Program-made: the position numbers and the translations under genes | Shown here: piece by piece, positions 1 through 8,878 of the stretch | Position numbering within the stretch: the stretch's first letter is position 1 | How the letters are laid out: every line of letters begins with the position of its first letter | Assembly (NCBI GenBank): GCA_943333275.1 | Contig: CALQSQ010000054.1 | Location: 1-38,946, forward strand | Direction of reading: 5' to 3' | Origin: Akkermansia muciniphila | GTDB taxonomy: Bacteria; Verrucomicrobiota; Verrucomicrobiia; Verrucomicrobiales; V1-33 | DNA length: 38,946 nt | The notes under the pieces: model-generated | What the model was told of the DNA's origin: nothing | The model's input: the letters and a program-made list of their open reading frames with translations, nothing else | The model's database searches: none

Positions 1-57
1 GCCGCAGCGTAGGCGAACAGCGAAGACCCGGACATTGCGCACGGGCGGATGGTAAGT

Positions 58-78
58 GTCATAGCGATGACCTATGAC
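58..78. repeat. Short inverted repeat GTCATAG/CTATGAC
   Basis: A perfect 7-bp inverted repeat with a 7-base spacer, GTCATAG at 58-64 and CTATGAC at 72-78. A second, weaker pair, CCTAT at 71-75 and ATAGG at 86-90, overlaps it. This could be an operator for a gene outside the window, a small hairpin, or chance. No function is claimed. Confidence 0.3.
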
Positions 79-145
79 AATTACGATAGGTGTCCGCCAG
101 GTCCGTCGTTAAAGAGACCAGCGGTGGGTGCTGCGTGTGACGCTT

Positions 146-178
146 ACGATGCACCCAAAGCGAAAATTCGCTCATCGT
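146..178 (-). terminator. Possible hairpin downstream of the alpha-2-macroglobulin gene
   Basis: Nested inverted repeats begin about 35 bases past the alpha-2-macroglobulin stop codon. ACGATG (146-151) pairs with CATCGT (173-178), and inside them AGCGAA (159-164) pairs with TTCGCT (167-172) around a 2-base loop, with a 7-base bulge on one side. The position suits a transcription end, but there is no T-tract after it on the minus strand. It is therefore not a typical intrinsic terminator and may be only a mRNA 3'-end structure. Confidence 0.3.
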
Positions 179-212
179 CCGGACTGCGTTGTCGCAGCGA
201 AGGAATCGACCG

Positions 213-3200
213 TCACTTCCCGGCTACATCCTTCTCATCGCCGGCGAGCGTGGTGAGTTTTTCCGCAGGGCACAGGCCGAACTGGGCGGGATCGTACATG
301 GCTTCAATGCGTGCGGCAGGGGCGGTGACGGTTCCTTCCGCGACCACCCGGGCCAGATATTGCATGTGGAAACGTCCACTCCCTGTAAAGGAATCGCGGA
401 AATAAAGGATCCGATCCCGGCGCATTTCCTGGTGATCATAGGTCCACAATCCGGCCCGCGGATTGGCGGCCATGGTGGCGAACTCTGGATTCACGCCCTC
501 AAGCGTGGCCGGTAGGGGATCGTCAATGGCGAGGTATTCGCTGTCGCCGGGGACATCGATTTGCAGACTCACGAGCACAAGATCGCCGACTTTCATGGGT
601 TCGCCGGGCTGTGGTGCGCCCTGCGCGTCCACTTTCTGATAAGACCTCGCCAGGGCAAACCCCGCGGCCCGACCCTCATCGAGATTTTTCTTGGCACGCG
701 CCGAGACCTCCATTTTACCGTAAAGTCTGCGCCCCGCCGGCACCTTCACCATGAGCGTGGGCAAAGCCCCGCCACCCGCAGTGGTAAACGTGAGGGATTG
801 ACTGCCGGGTTCGGGGCCGAAGGACACAGCCTGATCCTGACCGTTGAAGGTCACGGTTGCGGGTTGATTGGCGGCCCAGGGATTCTGAGTCTTTGCCTGG
901 GCGGCCACGGCCAGCACCACCCATCCATTGTTGAAGGTATTCTTCCAGTCGCCGCGCGGGGCGCGATGTTCCAGTAGTTGCTCCAGCGCCTTGCTGGCTT
1001 TGGTTTGATTCCCCAGTTTCATCCAGGCGAGCGCCTGCAGGGCATCCTGACTTTCATTTCCCAGCCATGCCCAGGGATTTTTTGCACCCTTAACTTCCGC
1101 CAGCAGTCCTTCCACCATGGCGACATCACCTTTGGCTTCGGCAATGGCCAGCGCCAGCATGTTTTTGGCGGAAGTCGTCAACCCGGCGCGATTTTGAAAC
1201 AGCACCTCGTGGTAGGCCGGTTCAGCCTTGCCGGCCAGCGCCAGCGTGTAGCAGGCGAAAGAGGCGGAGTAATCGTCCATGGGGTTTGCCGCATTTCGTT
1301 CTGTCCTGAGTGATTTGCTCAAATAGCGAAGCAGGCTTTGCATGCGCATCTGAGGAACGTTCGCGCCGGCCTGGCTGGCCAGCACGAGCGCCATGCCGCC
1401 CTGGGCGCTGGTCCACTGCAGGGCCTCGCCGCCTCCCGGCCAGTAGGCAAGCCCACCCTCCGCAGTCTGCATCGAAAGCAACCGATCCACGCCTTTTTGA
1501 ATGACGGCAGCAACTTGTTCGGGCGTCTTGCTCAAGCCGGGCACGGCCTTGGAAATATCTTTCAAGGCCAGCCATGGCAGCAACGCGGAGGAGGTTTGTT
1601 CCGCGCATCCGTAGGGGTAATGAAGGAGTTGTTCAATGGCTCCGGCCGCCTCAACAATGCGATTGTTGGACATGACCAGGTGAATGGTGGCCGGGGAGTC
1701 GAGCAACTCCGGACTGAGAGTCTGCAGGAGATTTTTGCCGGCACCGGCTTCGCCAACATTCAGAAACCGGATGTCCCGCAGCATGGGTTCGGTCGTGCCC
1801 ACCTCCAGGGTTGTCTGCACTCCATCAGTCATCTCGGGCGCGCCATTTTTTGCCACGGCTTTCCATTTAAACGTGGCCGTGCCGGTTTTGACGAATCGCA
1901 CCGGAAACAAAGCGGCCTTGCTCTGGCCGGCAGCCAGTTGGATCGATTTGCTGGCGGAATGTTCCTCCTGCGATTGGGCAAACTGGAGGTGATCGTCAAT
2001 TTGCAGGGAGATATCCAGATCTGCCGCGGCCTGGGTGGTGTTGTGCAGCACTGCTTTGAGCATGATTTCATCGCCCACATTCGCAAATCGCGGCATGGAC
2101 GGCTCCAGCATCAATGGTTTATTGATTTTGAATTGGTTTTCCGCACTTCCAAAACGCGAGGTTCCCTCATTCACGATCGCCTGCATGCGGTATTGCGTCA
2201 GGCTGTCCGGAGCGTTGAACGTCACGGTGACCTTGCCCGCGGCATCGGTGATGAGTGAGGGATTCCAGTAGGCCAAGGCTTTGAATTCCTTGCGCAGGGC
2301 CTCGCCACCCTCGGCGTCCTCCCCACCCCCGCCAATGACAAATCCCTTGTTCGTATAATCGCGCGCGGACGGATCCTCCGAAAGCAAATCCATCAGGGAA
2401 ATGCCCGTCGTGACCCGCAGCGGCTGCGCATAGTGGAAGATTCCCACGACTTCCGGCATCTGATAATTCACCAAACTCAGGATCCCGTCATCCGCCGCCC
2501 ACAGGGCCACCTCCGCCTTGGGCACCGGCTGGCCGGCGGAATCGCGAACCGTCGCCGTCAAGGTCACGGGGGCTCCGGGTCGATACTCCGGCTGGCTCGG
2601 CGTGATTTCAACTTTCAGATCCTGCGAGTGACTCACGACGGTGAGTTCACAGATCCCCATTTTATATCCCGGCTCATTGATCTCCTTGGCATCATCGACT
2701 CCTCCGCGCACTTGCAGCACGGAAACAAAGCAATTGGGGGCAAAGGAATCGTCGATGGGCACTTCCACGGCCCCGCCCGCACCATCAACCTTGGTCAGCC
2801 AGGATTTGATCACTTTGTCGCGCTCGACGCTGATCAGGGCCGTCCCTCTAAAGGGAGATTTCACGATGATCCTGGCCACATCCCCGGCCTGATAACTATC
2901 CTTGTCCGCCGTCAGTTCAATTTTGATTCCCTCATTCTGAGCCCAGGCACCGTCCTGCGGTTGGGCGCCGTAGACATCAAAGCTGGAAACCGTCTGCACT
3001 GCGGCTCCCTTGGCATCGGTCGCGGAAATCGTCAGGGTGTAGGTTCCAGCATCGGCCAGTTTCAAATTCGCCACCAATTCTTTGGCGATGGTTGGAGAAA
3101 TGGTGATGTCCTGCTCGGAAATGCGTTTCACTGTCAGATCGTGCCGGATGTCGGTGCCGCCGCCTGCCGACTGCACCTTGACCTCATTCCAAACGAGGCG

Positions 3201-6047
3201 CTCCACCAGAAGTTTGGCGGCCACTGGCTGATCGTAGCGCTGACCGTCGGGCCTTACGGCCACCATTTCCACGGGGATGTCTGCGTTCGCATAATGGGCG
3301 CGCCGGGCGGTGCGCACTCCGATGTAGAACTCCGACGAGTGCATGGTGTGGGCCAGCGATCCCGCAATCGTCTGCTGGTTGAGATCCGTAATTTCCGCCT
3401 CGACCCGCAATTGCTTCGGCCCGATCACTCCAAAACTCTCCGGCACATTTCCCGGAATTATTGCCGCACCCTTGGGGGAAAGTTTCAATTCACCCTGCCC
3501 GGTGAGCAACGGCGTCTGCCAGGGTTCCCTGGGAAGATCCCGCCACTGGTCACCATCATAGGCCTGGTATCTGCGGGCCTGGCAGAAGGCATAATCGCGG
3601 AATTTCTCGGCGTAGAACCCTTCCTGGCTCAGCGTGCTGGTCCATTTTAGCGTGGCTTCGCTCAGTGCTTTCCCCATGAAATAGGCCGCACGCACCGGCA
3701 CCTGGCGCGTTTCACCCTCGGCTTTGATGCCCTCCTCCTCGAAAGTGATCTTAAAGGCGTTCGGCTGGTATTCCTGAACGATGATGTAGTGCTCGGTGGT
3801 CGATTCCACCCTGGCTTCATCCGAATCGGCGACACCCTCCTCGTCCCCAGCTTCCGATCCCTCCTCCATTTCGCCCTCCTCGTTCTCGCCTTCTTCCGCG
3901 GCCCTGGCTTTGGCCTCGGCCTCGGACTTGATTTGCGCCTCGGACTTGTAAAAGGACACCTCGAAATGATAACTTCCCACTCCATTGGCGGGCAGTTTCA
4001 CTATGTCGGAATACGTGCCGGTTTCCGAGAAGGTAACTTTCTTTTCGAGAAAGATCTGCTGATTCAAATCATACCCGCGCAACCTGCCTTCGCGATTGGG
4101 ATGAAAACTCAGCCCCTCCGGCAAATGCTGCCGGGTGATGATTTTCAGATAAACGGTTTCACCGGGCTGATACAGCGGGCGATCCGTGAAGAAAAGCGAG
4201 TCGCGTTTGCCACCGCCCCCTTCCTCCCCACCCCGGCTTGAGTAATTCACATCAAAATCCCACATCCCCAGACTCGACATGTTTCTGGAAAAGCGAATGC
4301 CGTGCCAGTCCTGATTTCCCACTGCCACCAGCCAGTGGGCCTTGTCCGGCATGGGAACGTCCGCAAGCCCCTCCGCATTGGTGGGGGCGTTATGCAGCGG
4401 ATTTGCATCGTCATCGAACGTGGCAATCTGCACATCCTTGAGGGGCTGGCCGGTGGTATGGCTGAAGGCGAATATTTTCGCTTGCTTGTCGCTGAATTTC
4501 CAGGCCAGACCAATATCGGTCAACTGAATGAGCGCCTGTGAACCCACCCGGCTTGAATCCACCACGCCCTGCTTCGGACGTCCTTCCACATTTACAAAAT
4601 AGACCCCCGCCTTGGCACCGCCGAGAGCCTCATCCCAGGTGAAGGAGAAATGCTCGCTTTGATCCATCTCCACCTCGGTCGGGAAATCCTTCTGCCATGC
4701 GGTCTTGCCGGGCATGGCCGCATAGGGAATGCGCGTGTAGGACGAACCTCCGGAGGCATCATGCTCATAGACATGGTAACCGCGAAGTGCGTAAACGATG
4801 TTGTTCGGGTCCACCCGCTTGATCTGCACCTGCACCTTCTCGTTGTTCGCGGATTGAATTCCAAATTCACGCTTTCCGCCAAGCCACTGGGTATTGCTGT
4901 AGGCCGCCAGGGCGATGGATGCCTCATGGGGATGAAAGGTCACGGTGGCTTCCGATGCCTCATCGGTTTTCAATCCATCCTGGGAGATGATCCCCGGCTG
5001 AAATTTGACTTTGTAGGCCATATCAATTTCGAAATTGCCCGTGATGACCACGCTGCTGCCCTGCACCTCCCATTTCAGTTCCTCGGGCAATGGCTCGAGT
5101 TTGATCAGCCGCTGCAGGGTGCCGCTGGGGATGACTTTGGGCAGCGACTTGGTGAAGGACAGGTCCAGATGCCGCGTTTCATCCAGCGGGCTGACGGCCT
5201 CGGCGGAGTTAAATTTCATCGGCAGCACGTTGCCGATGTTGGTAGTCCAATTGATCGGCGTTGCCGCGGTTTTGGAAGCATTTTCCACCCCCTGCGTCAC
5301 CATCAAGTGCCACCCTTCACCCGGAGGCAGCGGGTGCTTGGGGGTGATTTTCACCACCGAGGGAACGCTCTGATCCTTCGTAAAGGCCACGCCACCAGCG
5401 AACTGCTCCGCATAGGTGCCAAGGGCCGGAGCATTTGTCAGCAACTCCCGACCCAGAGTATGCCGGACGACTGCCGGCTCCGATTTTTCGCCCTTCTTGT
5501 CACGAAAGGTCGCGCGCGCCGCCATACTTTCGATGTCGATCGCGTCGTTGAAATAATAGAACAATTCCGGCTCCCGATTTCCAGTCGAGAACCATTCCGG
5601 CGTGGCCATCTGCACCCGCAGCGTCGGCGCGGGCACCGCCACCGGTTCCTTCAGCGATGGAGGTTTGCCGGCGGTGTCCTTCAGCCCGGCTGCCAGCTTG
5701 AAGATGTAAGTGCCGCCGAGTTTGGGTATCTCAGAGGGTTGGAATGTTCCATTGTAGCGGCTGCGCCAGGTAAAGGTTCCCTCCAGCTTGGGGGAAATCT
5801 CCAGGACCTCGGCTGCGTTCACGCTCTGACCGACCGCCGCGGCAGCAACCATTGTCTGCGGAAAGACAATTTCGAGATTGGTCTCGCGCACCAGTCCGTA
5901 GGGTGGGATTTTGATCTGCACCTCCGATGCGGGCTTGGTTTCCTCCCCCTCTGTTGCAGCTTCCTGAGCGCGGACGCCTAGGTTGACTGGGTTGAGGCTC
6001 CACAGCAATGAGGACAATAACAACCAACGATGGAACACGATCTTCAT
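213..6047 (-). CDS. Bacterial alpha-2-macroglobulin family protein (thioester type)
   Basis: A very large exported protein of 1944 residues, the usual size for bacterial alpha-2-macroglobulins. These are thought to trap proteases in the periplasm by covalent thioester capture. The N-terminus is a signal peptide (about residues 1-28: charged start, leucine-rich core, then A-Q) without a lipobox cysteine, so the protein looks secreted or periplasmic rather than a lipoprotein. An MG-domain motif DRPLYQPGETVY begins near residue 622. The A2M-domain motif around W1261 is followed by PDSLTQYR. The thioester motif GCAEQ lies at 1480-1484 with Cys1481 intact, followed by helical thioester-domain sequence. 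An unusual acidic stretch rich in E, G and D sits at about 716-745, inside the MG region. The usual partner gene pbpC is not visible. The family call is firm; the protease-trap role is inferred from the family. Confidence 0.93.
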   Translation of the reverse strand: MKIVFHRWLLLSSLLWSLNPVNLGVRAQEAATEGEETKPASEVQIKIPPYGLVRETNLEIVFPQTMVAAAAVGQSVNAAEVLEISPKLEGTFTWRSRYNGTFQPSEIPKLGGTYIFKLAAGLKDTAGKPPSLKEPVAVPAPTLRVQMATPEWFSTGNREPELFYYFNDAIDIESMAARATFRDKKGEKSEPAVVRHTLGRELLTNAPALGTYAEQFAGGVAFTKDQSVPSVVKITPKHPLPPGEGWHLMVTQGVENASKTAATPINWTTNIGNVLPMKFNSAEAVSPLDETRHLDLSFTKSLPKVIPSGTLQRLIKLEPLPEELKWEVQGSSVVITGNFEIDMAYKVKFQPGIISQDGLKTDEASEATVTFHPHEASIALAAYSNTQWLGGKREFGIQSANNEKVQVQIKRVDPNNIVYALRGYHVYEHDASGGSSYTRIPYAAMPGKTAWQKDFPTEVEMDQSEHFSFTWDEALGGAKAGVYFVNVEGRPKQGVVDSSRVGSQALIQLTDIGLAWKFSDKQAKIFAFSHTTGQPLKDVQIATFDDDANPLHNAPTNAEGLADVPMPDKAHWLVAVGNQDWHGIRFSRNMSSLGMWDFDVNYSSRGGEEGGGGKRDSLFFTDRPLYQPGETVYLKIITRQHLPEGLSFHPNREGRLRGYDLNQQIFLEKKVTFSETGTYSDIVKLPANGVGSYHFEVSFYKSEAQIKSEAEAKARAAEEGENEEGEMEEGSEAGDEEGVADSDEARVESTTEHYIIVQEYQPNAFKITFEEEGIKAEGETRQVPVRAAYFMGKALSEATLKWTSTLSQEGFYAEKFRDYAFCQARRYQAYDGDQWRDLPREPWQTPLLTGQGELKLSPKGAAIIPGNVPESFGVIGPKQLRVEAEITDLNQQTIAGSLAHTMHSSEFYIGVRTARRAHYANADIPVEMVAVRPDGQRYDQPVAAKLLVERLVWNEVKVQSAGGGTDIRHDLTVKRISEQDITISPTIAKELVANLKLADAGTYTLTISATDAKGAAVQTVSSFDVYGAQPQDGAWAQNEGIKIELTADKDSYQAGDVARIIVKSPFRGTALISVERDKVIKSWLTKVDGAGGAVEVPIDDSFAPNCFVSVLQVRGGVDDAKEINEPGYKMGICELTVVSHSQDLKVEITPSQPEYRPGAPVTLTATVRDSAGQPVPKAEVALWAADDGILSLVNYQMPEVVGIFHYAQPLRVTTGISLMDLLSEDPSARDYTNKGFVIGGGGEDAEGGEALRKEFKALAYWNPSLITDAAGKVTVTFNAPDSLTQYRMQAIVNEGTSRFGSAENQFKINKPLMLEPSMPRFANVGDEIMLKAVLHNTTQAAADLDISLQIDDHLQFAQSQEEHSASKSIQLAAGQSKAALFPVRFVKTGTATFKWKAVAKNGAPEMTDGVQTTLEVGTTEPMLRDIRFLNVGEAGAGKNLLQTLSPELLDSPATIHLVMSNNRIVEAAGAIEQLLHYPYGCAEQTSSALLPWLALKDISKAVPGLSKTPEQVAAVIQKGVDRLLSMQTAEGGLAYWPGGGEALQWTSAQGGMALVLASQAGANVPQMRMQSLLRYLSKSLRTERNAANPMDDYSASFACYTLALAGKAEPAYHEVLFQNRAGLTTSAKNMLALAIAEAKGDVAMVEGLLAEVKGAKNPWAWLGNESQDALQALAWMKLGNQTKASKALEQLLEHRAPRGDWKNTFNNGWVVLAVAAQAKTQNPWAANQPATVTFNGQDQAVSFGPEPGSQSLTFTTAGGGALPTLMVKVPAGRRLYGKMEVSARAKKNLDEGRAAGFALARSYQKVDAQGAPQPGEPMKVGDLVLVSLQIDVPGDSEYLAIDDPLPATLEGVNPEFATMAANPRAGLWTYDHQEMRRDRILYFRDSFTGSGRFHMQYLARVVAEGTVTAPAARIEAMYDPAQFGLCPAEKLTTLAGDEKDVAGK

Positions 6048-6155
6048 AATTCAGCTAGGTGCGGGTTTCGGGTGACCAGGCCATCTGCAGGCCAGCAATC
6101 GTCCACAGCATACAACATTTACGCCACAAAAAATCCAGTTTATTACTCAGCGGCG

Positions 6156-6178
6156 AAAAAAAACGCGGAGAAAATCCG
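6156..6178 (-). terminator. Weak terminator-like structure after the MBOAT gene
   Basis: Read on the minus strand just past the MBOAT stop (6180), a short stem CGGA/TCCG with a 5-base loop is followed two bases later by eight T residues (6156-6163). The stem has only 4 bp, so this is a weak candidate. It would separate the MBOAT/SGNH pair from the alpha-2-macroglobulin gene, which starts 109 bases further on. Confidence 0.3.
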
Positions 6179-6179
6179 G

Positions 6180-7607
6180 CTAAAATTGGAAATAAATGAA
6201 GTCTGAGGAATCCGGCGCGGCCAGCAACCGGATTCCAACGATGAGGAGCGCTGCGGTGACACCCTGCAGGAGCGCCCAGGACCAGGGCGGCGGAGCATCA
6301 TCGGTGTAATGCAGGTGACGCTCGATCCACGGATGCAACGCCGTCTGAATGATGATCGGAAGTGCGAACAGCAGCACGCTCGTGAACAGATAGACCGCCG
6401 TCTGCCACTCCGCTCCGGAGGCGGCAAACGGATTTGATGAGAGATACTTTCCCAGCATCCTCAGGTCGGTTTCGCGAAACAATAGCCAGCCAAAATTCAC
6501 CAGGCCAAACGTCAGCAGGATCTGCGGCCAGCGCCAGAAGCGATCAGGCCGCCACGCCTCCGGACCCCGCTCCCAAAGCCGCCACAGCACAAGCAGCGCC
6601 CCGTGATACGCGCCCCACAGCAGGTAGTTCCAGGAGGCTCCGTGCCAGAGACCCGACAGCAGGAACGTCAGCATGATGTTCACCATCACCCGCCCCTGCG
6701 AACACCTCCCACCCCCCAGCGGAATGTAAACATAGTCCCGGAACCAGGTGGAAAGTGAGATATGCCAGCGACGCCAGAAATCCGGCGGCGAACTCGCAAG
6801 GTAGGGGTGGTTGAAATTCTGCGCGATATCGATCCCCAGCAGCCGGGCACTACCCCGCGCGATATCCGTGTAGGCCGAAAAGTCCGCAAAAATCTGCACC
6901 GCAAAGGCAAACACGCCCGCCCACAGCACCGGCCAGGAGGGCTGATCGAGACTGAAGACCTTGTTGCAAATCGTGGCCGCATTGTCCGCGATGGCGAGCT
7001 TTTTCAAATAACCCCACAGGATCAGCACCACCGCCGACCGCGCGATCCGCGCATCGAAAACGCGCGGCTTGGTCAGTTGCCCGGACAAAAACGCCGCCCG
7101 CTGGATGGGGCCCGCGACGAGTTGGGGAAAGAAGGAAACGAAGAGCAAAAAATCCAGCAATTTCCGCTGCGGTTGAATTTCGCCCCGGTAAACATCCATG
7201 ACATAGGCGATGCTCTGGAACGTATAAAACGACAACCCCACCGGCAGCAGCGCCGCCACGTCCTGGGCTGTCATCTGCTTGAATCCAAGCCAGTGCACGA
7301 TCTCCAGCGCATGCCCTCCGCTCAGAAAATCAAGATATTTGAAGGAACACAGCACCCCGAGATTCGCGACCAGCGTGATACCCAGATAGAAGCGCTTGCG
7401 CGCAGGGTCGAGCGCCATCCGGTTGGAGGTAAAGTAATCGATCAAAGCCGTGGCCGTCAGCAGAATCAAAAACCACGGGTGCACAAATCCATAGAAGAAA
7501 TAGCTGGCCGCCAGCAGCAGCAGATTCTGCCCCCGAAACGGCAGCCACCAGTAAACGCTGATCAGCGCAACGAAAAAGACCACATATTGAAAGCTGTGAA
7601 AGATCAT
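6180..7607 (-). CDS. MBOAT family O-acyltransferase (AlgI-like)
   Basis: A 475-residue multi-pass membrane protein of the membrane-bound O-acyltransferase family, the type (AlgI, DltB, PatA) that moves acyl groups across the inner membrane for O-acetylation of polysaccharides or cell-wall polymers. The length matches AlgI-like proteins. The N-terminus (HSFQYVVFFVALISVYWWLP) is typical of the family. The sequence SGLWHGASWNYLLWGAYHG carries the conserved family histidine region, with His322 in WHG and His335 in YHG; one of these should be catalytic. Upstream, DFWRRWHISLSTWFRDYVYIPLGG is the other signature block. It lies 12 bp downstream of the SGNH-like gene on the same strand, so the two almost certainly form an operon. 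The acceptor is not known; the neighbouring exopolysaccharide is a reasonable guess. Confidence 0.92.
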   Translation of the reverse strand: MIFHSFQYVVFFVALISVYWWLPFRGQNLLLLAASYFFYGFVHPWFLILLTATALIDYFTSNRMALDPARKRFYLGITLVANLGVLCSFKYLDFLSGGHALEIVHWLGFKQMTAQDVAALLPVGLSFYTFQSIAYVMDVYRGEIQPQRKLLDFLLFVSFFPQLVAGPIQRAAFLSGQLTKPRVFDARIARSAVVLILWGYLKKLAIADNAATICNKVFSLDQPSWPVLWAGVFAFAVQIFADFSAYTDIARGSARLLGIDIAQNFNHPYLASSPPDFWRRWHISLSTWFRDYVYIPLGGGRCSQGRVMVNIMLTFLLSGLWHGASWNYLLWGAYHGALLVLWRLWERGPEAWRPDRFWRWPQILLTFGLVNFGWLLFRETDLRMLGKYLSSNPFAASGAEWQTAVYLFTSVLLFALPIIIQTALHPWIERHLHYTDDAPPPWSWALLQGVTAALLIVGIRLLAAPDSSDFIYFQF

Positions 7608-7619
7608 CCGCGTTCGGTT

Positions 7620-8732
7620 CTATTGGATCAGCAGATTCCTGGCAGCCGCTTTCCCGGCCGCGATCTCCTCAGGAGTGTAGGGTTTGGGGAGAAGGTGGCG
7701 GATGCGCTCCACAAACATTTCCGTGTATCGATTGTAGGATTCCTTGAATAGGTGATCGCCATCCCGGAACATGGACAGCGTGATCTCCTCATCATCCGTC
7801 TCGTCCACCCAGGCATGTCCGCGGGCCTCGATCCATTTTCGAAAATCCCGGGTGTAATCGGCGAGGGTAGCCGCCTGATGCACCGTGTTGGAGTCATCCG
7901 GCCTGCGCCTCACGCGGTAAAAGACCAGCTTGATCCCGTGCTCCCTGGCCACCTGGTCAAAATGGCTGAGGTAATTCTTGTCGGCATCGGCCGTAAACTG
8001 GCAGGCAATTCCCTTGAGGTTGTCATTCTCACTGGCACCCGCGTCCTGGATGTCACTGCGGAGTTTATCCATGCTGAATGCTCCCTTAACGTATTTTCGA
8101 ACCTCCGGCTCCGGAAGGCTGCCAGCAAGAGCCGCAACGTCCATCGCAGCATCCTCGACCCGTTTGCGCTTCTTGGTATTCTGCGGATGCTCACCAAACG
8201 TTTCCTCCAACCAGCCGGCCGGTCCGCGTATTTGCGACTGGCCGCGGGCGATCCAGAGGTATTTCTCATCCCCCTTCCGCATCGATTTCCGGATCGTGTC
8301 CAAATAAGTCCCCGCCACCCGGAAATCCACCCGGCCAAAATCATAGTCGCGATACAAAATCAAGACCACCTTGGGGGCTGGCTTCACCTCGGCGACGTAG
8401 TTCTTGAACCACAGGAACCATTGCAAAGACCGCGTCCCGCCCTCGGTGACCATTTCCACGCTCAAGGGGGCCAAAAGATCCGGCAGGTAATGGGTGTTGA
8501 GCCGGCAATAGACCATCGAATTCCCAATCAACACCACCTCCGATGGACCATTCTGGAGGCGTTCCATGCGCTCACTGTCAAATTCCAAAGGCCGCTCCAA
8601 CTCATCCTTCCGCTCCACCGTGAAGCAGGAAATGGCACCCAGGGGCATGGCACAGACCCCCATCAATTGAAGGAAATCTCTGCGGGAGCGTGGTCGGAAG
8701 TTCATGAAGTGGTGCTCAGTCAGATTTGCCAA
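7620..8732 (-). CDS. SGNH-like hydrolase/acyltransferase, partner of the MBOAT protein
   Basis: A 370-residue protein with a Tat-like signal (S-R-R-D-F-L-Q at about 16-22, then a short hydrophobic stretch), so it is probably exported. The block VVLIGNSMVYCR puts Ser72 in the GNS position of an SGNH/GDSL-type enzyme. The C-terminal FRDGDHLF has the family's D-x-x-H pair, Asp324 and His327. In known two-component systems (AlgI with AlgX or AlgJ, PatA with PatB) an SGNH-like protein completes acyl transfer to the polymer after the MBOAT partner passes the acyl group over. The 12-bp gap to the MBOAT gene supports the same arrangement. The start is uncertain: the longer TTG start (8732) has a GGAA sequence just upstream, while an ATG at 8705 still keeps the twin-arginine signal. 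Specific activity and acceptor are not predicted. Confidence 0.78.
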   Translation of the reverse strand: MANLTEHHFMNFRPRSRRDFLQLMGVCAMPLGAISCFTVERKDELERPLEFDSERMERLQNGPSEVVLIGNSMVYCRLNTHYLPDLLAPLSVEMVTEGGTRSLQWFLWFKNYVAEVKPAPKVVLILYRDYDFGRVDFRVAGTYLDTIRKSMRKGDEKYLWIARGQSQIRGPAGWLEETFGEHPQNTKKRKRVEDAAMDVAALAGSLPEPEVRKYVKGAFSMDKLRSDIQDAGASENDNLKGIACQFTADADKNYLSHFDQVAREHGIKLVFYRVRRRPDDSNTVHQAATLADYTRDFRKWIEARGHAWVDETDDEEITLSMFRDGDHLFKESYNRYTEMFVERIRHLLPKPYTPEEIAAGKAAARNLLIQ

Positions 8733-8878
8733 CTATTCCACTGTCGGCAAGTGAAGATTAATGGAGCACCTGCCCTGGCACTGAAATTCTTCGCCTGCCC
8801 GGTTGCCATGCGGTGTCTATCCCCGTAAATCTCTCCGTGCCCCTAAATCAGGATGACTCCCTGCCGTGCTCCGCCACC

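Larger units (their letters stand above)
1..212. other. Left-edge region with no convincing gene
   Basis: I find no supported gene here. The few short open frames on either strand have no recognisable domain or start context. The stretch does contain two inverted repeats, listed separately. It lies immediately downstream of the alpha-2-macroglobulin gene, where many bacteria carry pbpC (penicillin-binding protein 1C). No PBP1C-like N-terminus is visible before the window ends, although a gene could start further left. Confidence 0.5.

Noticed and set aside
4650..5981. A 443-codon plus-strand open frame, and a similar 405-codon frame at 2433-3650
   Set aside because: Both lie wholly inside the alpha-2-macroglobulin gene on the opposite strand, which has clear family motifs throughout. 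They are shadows.
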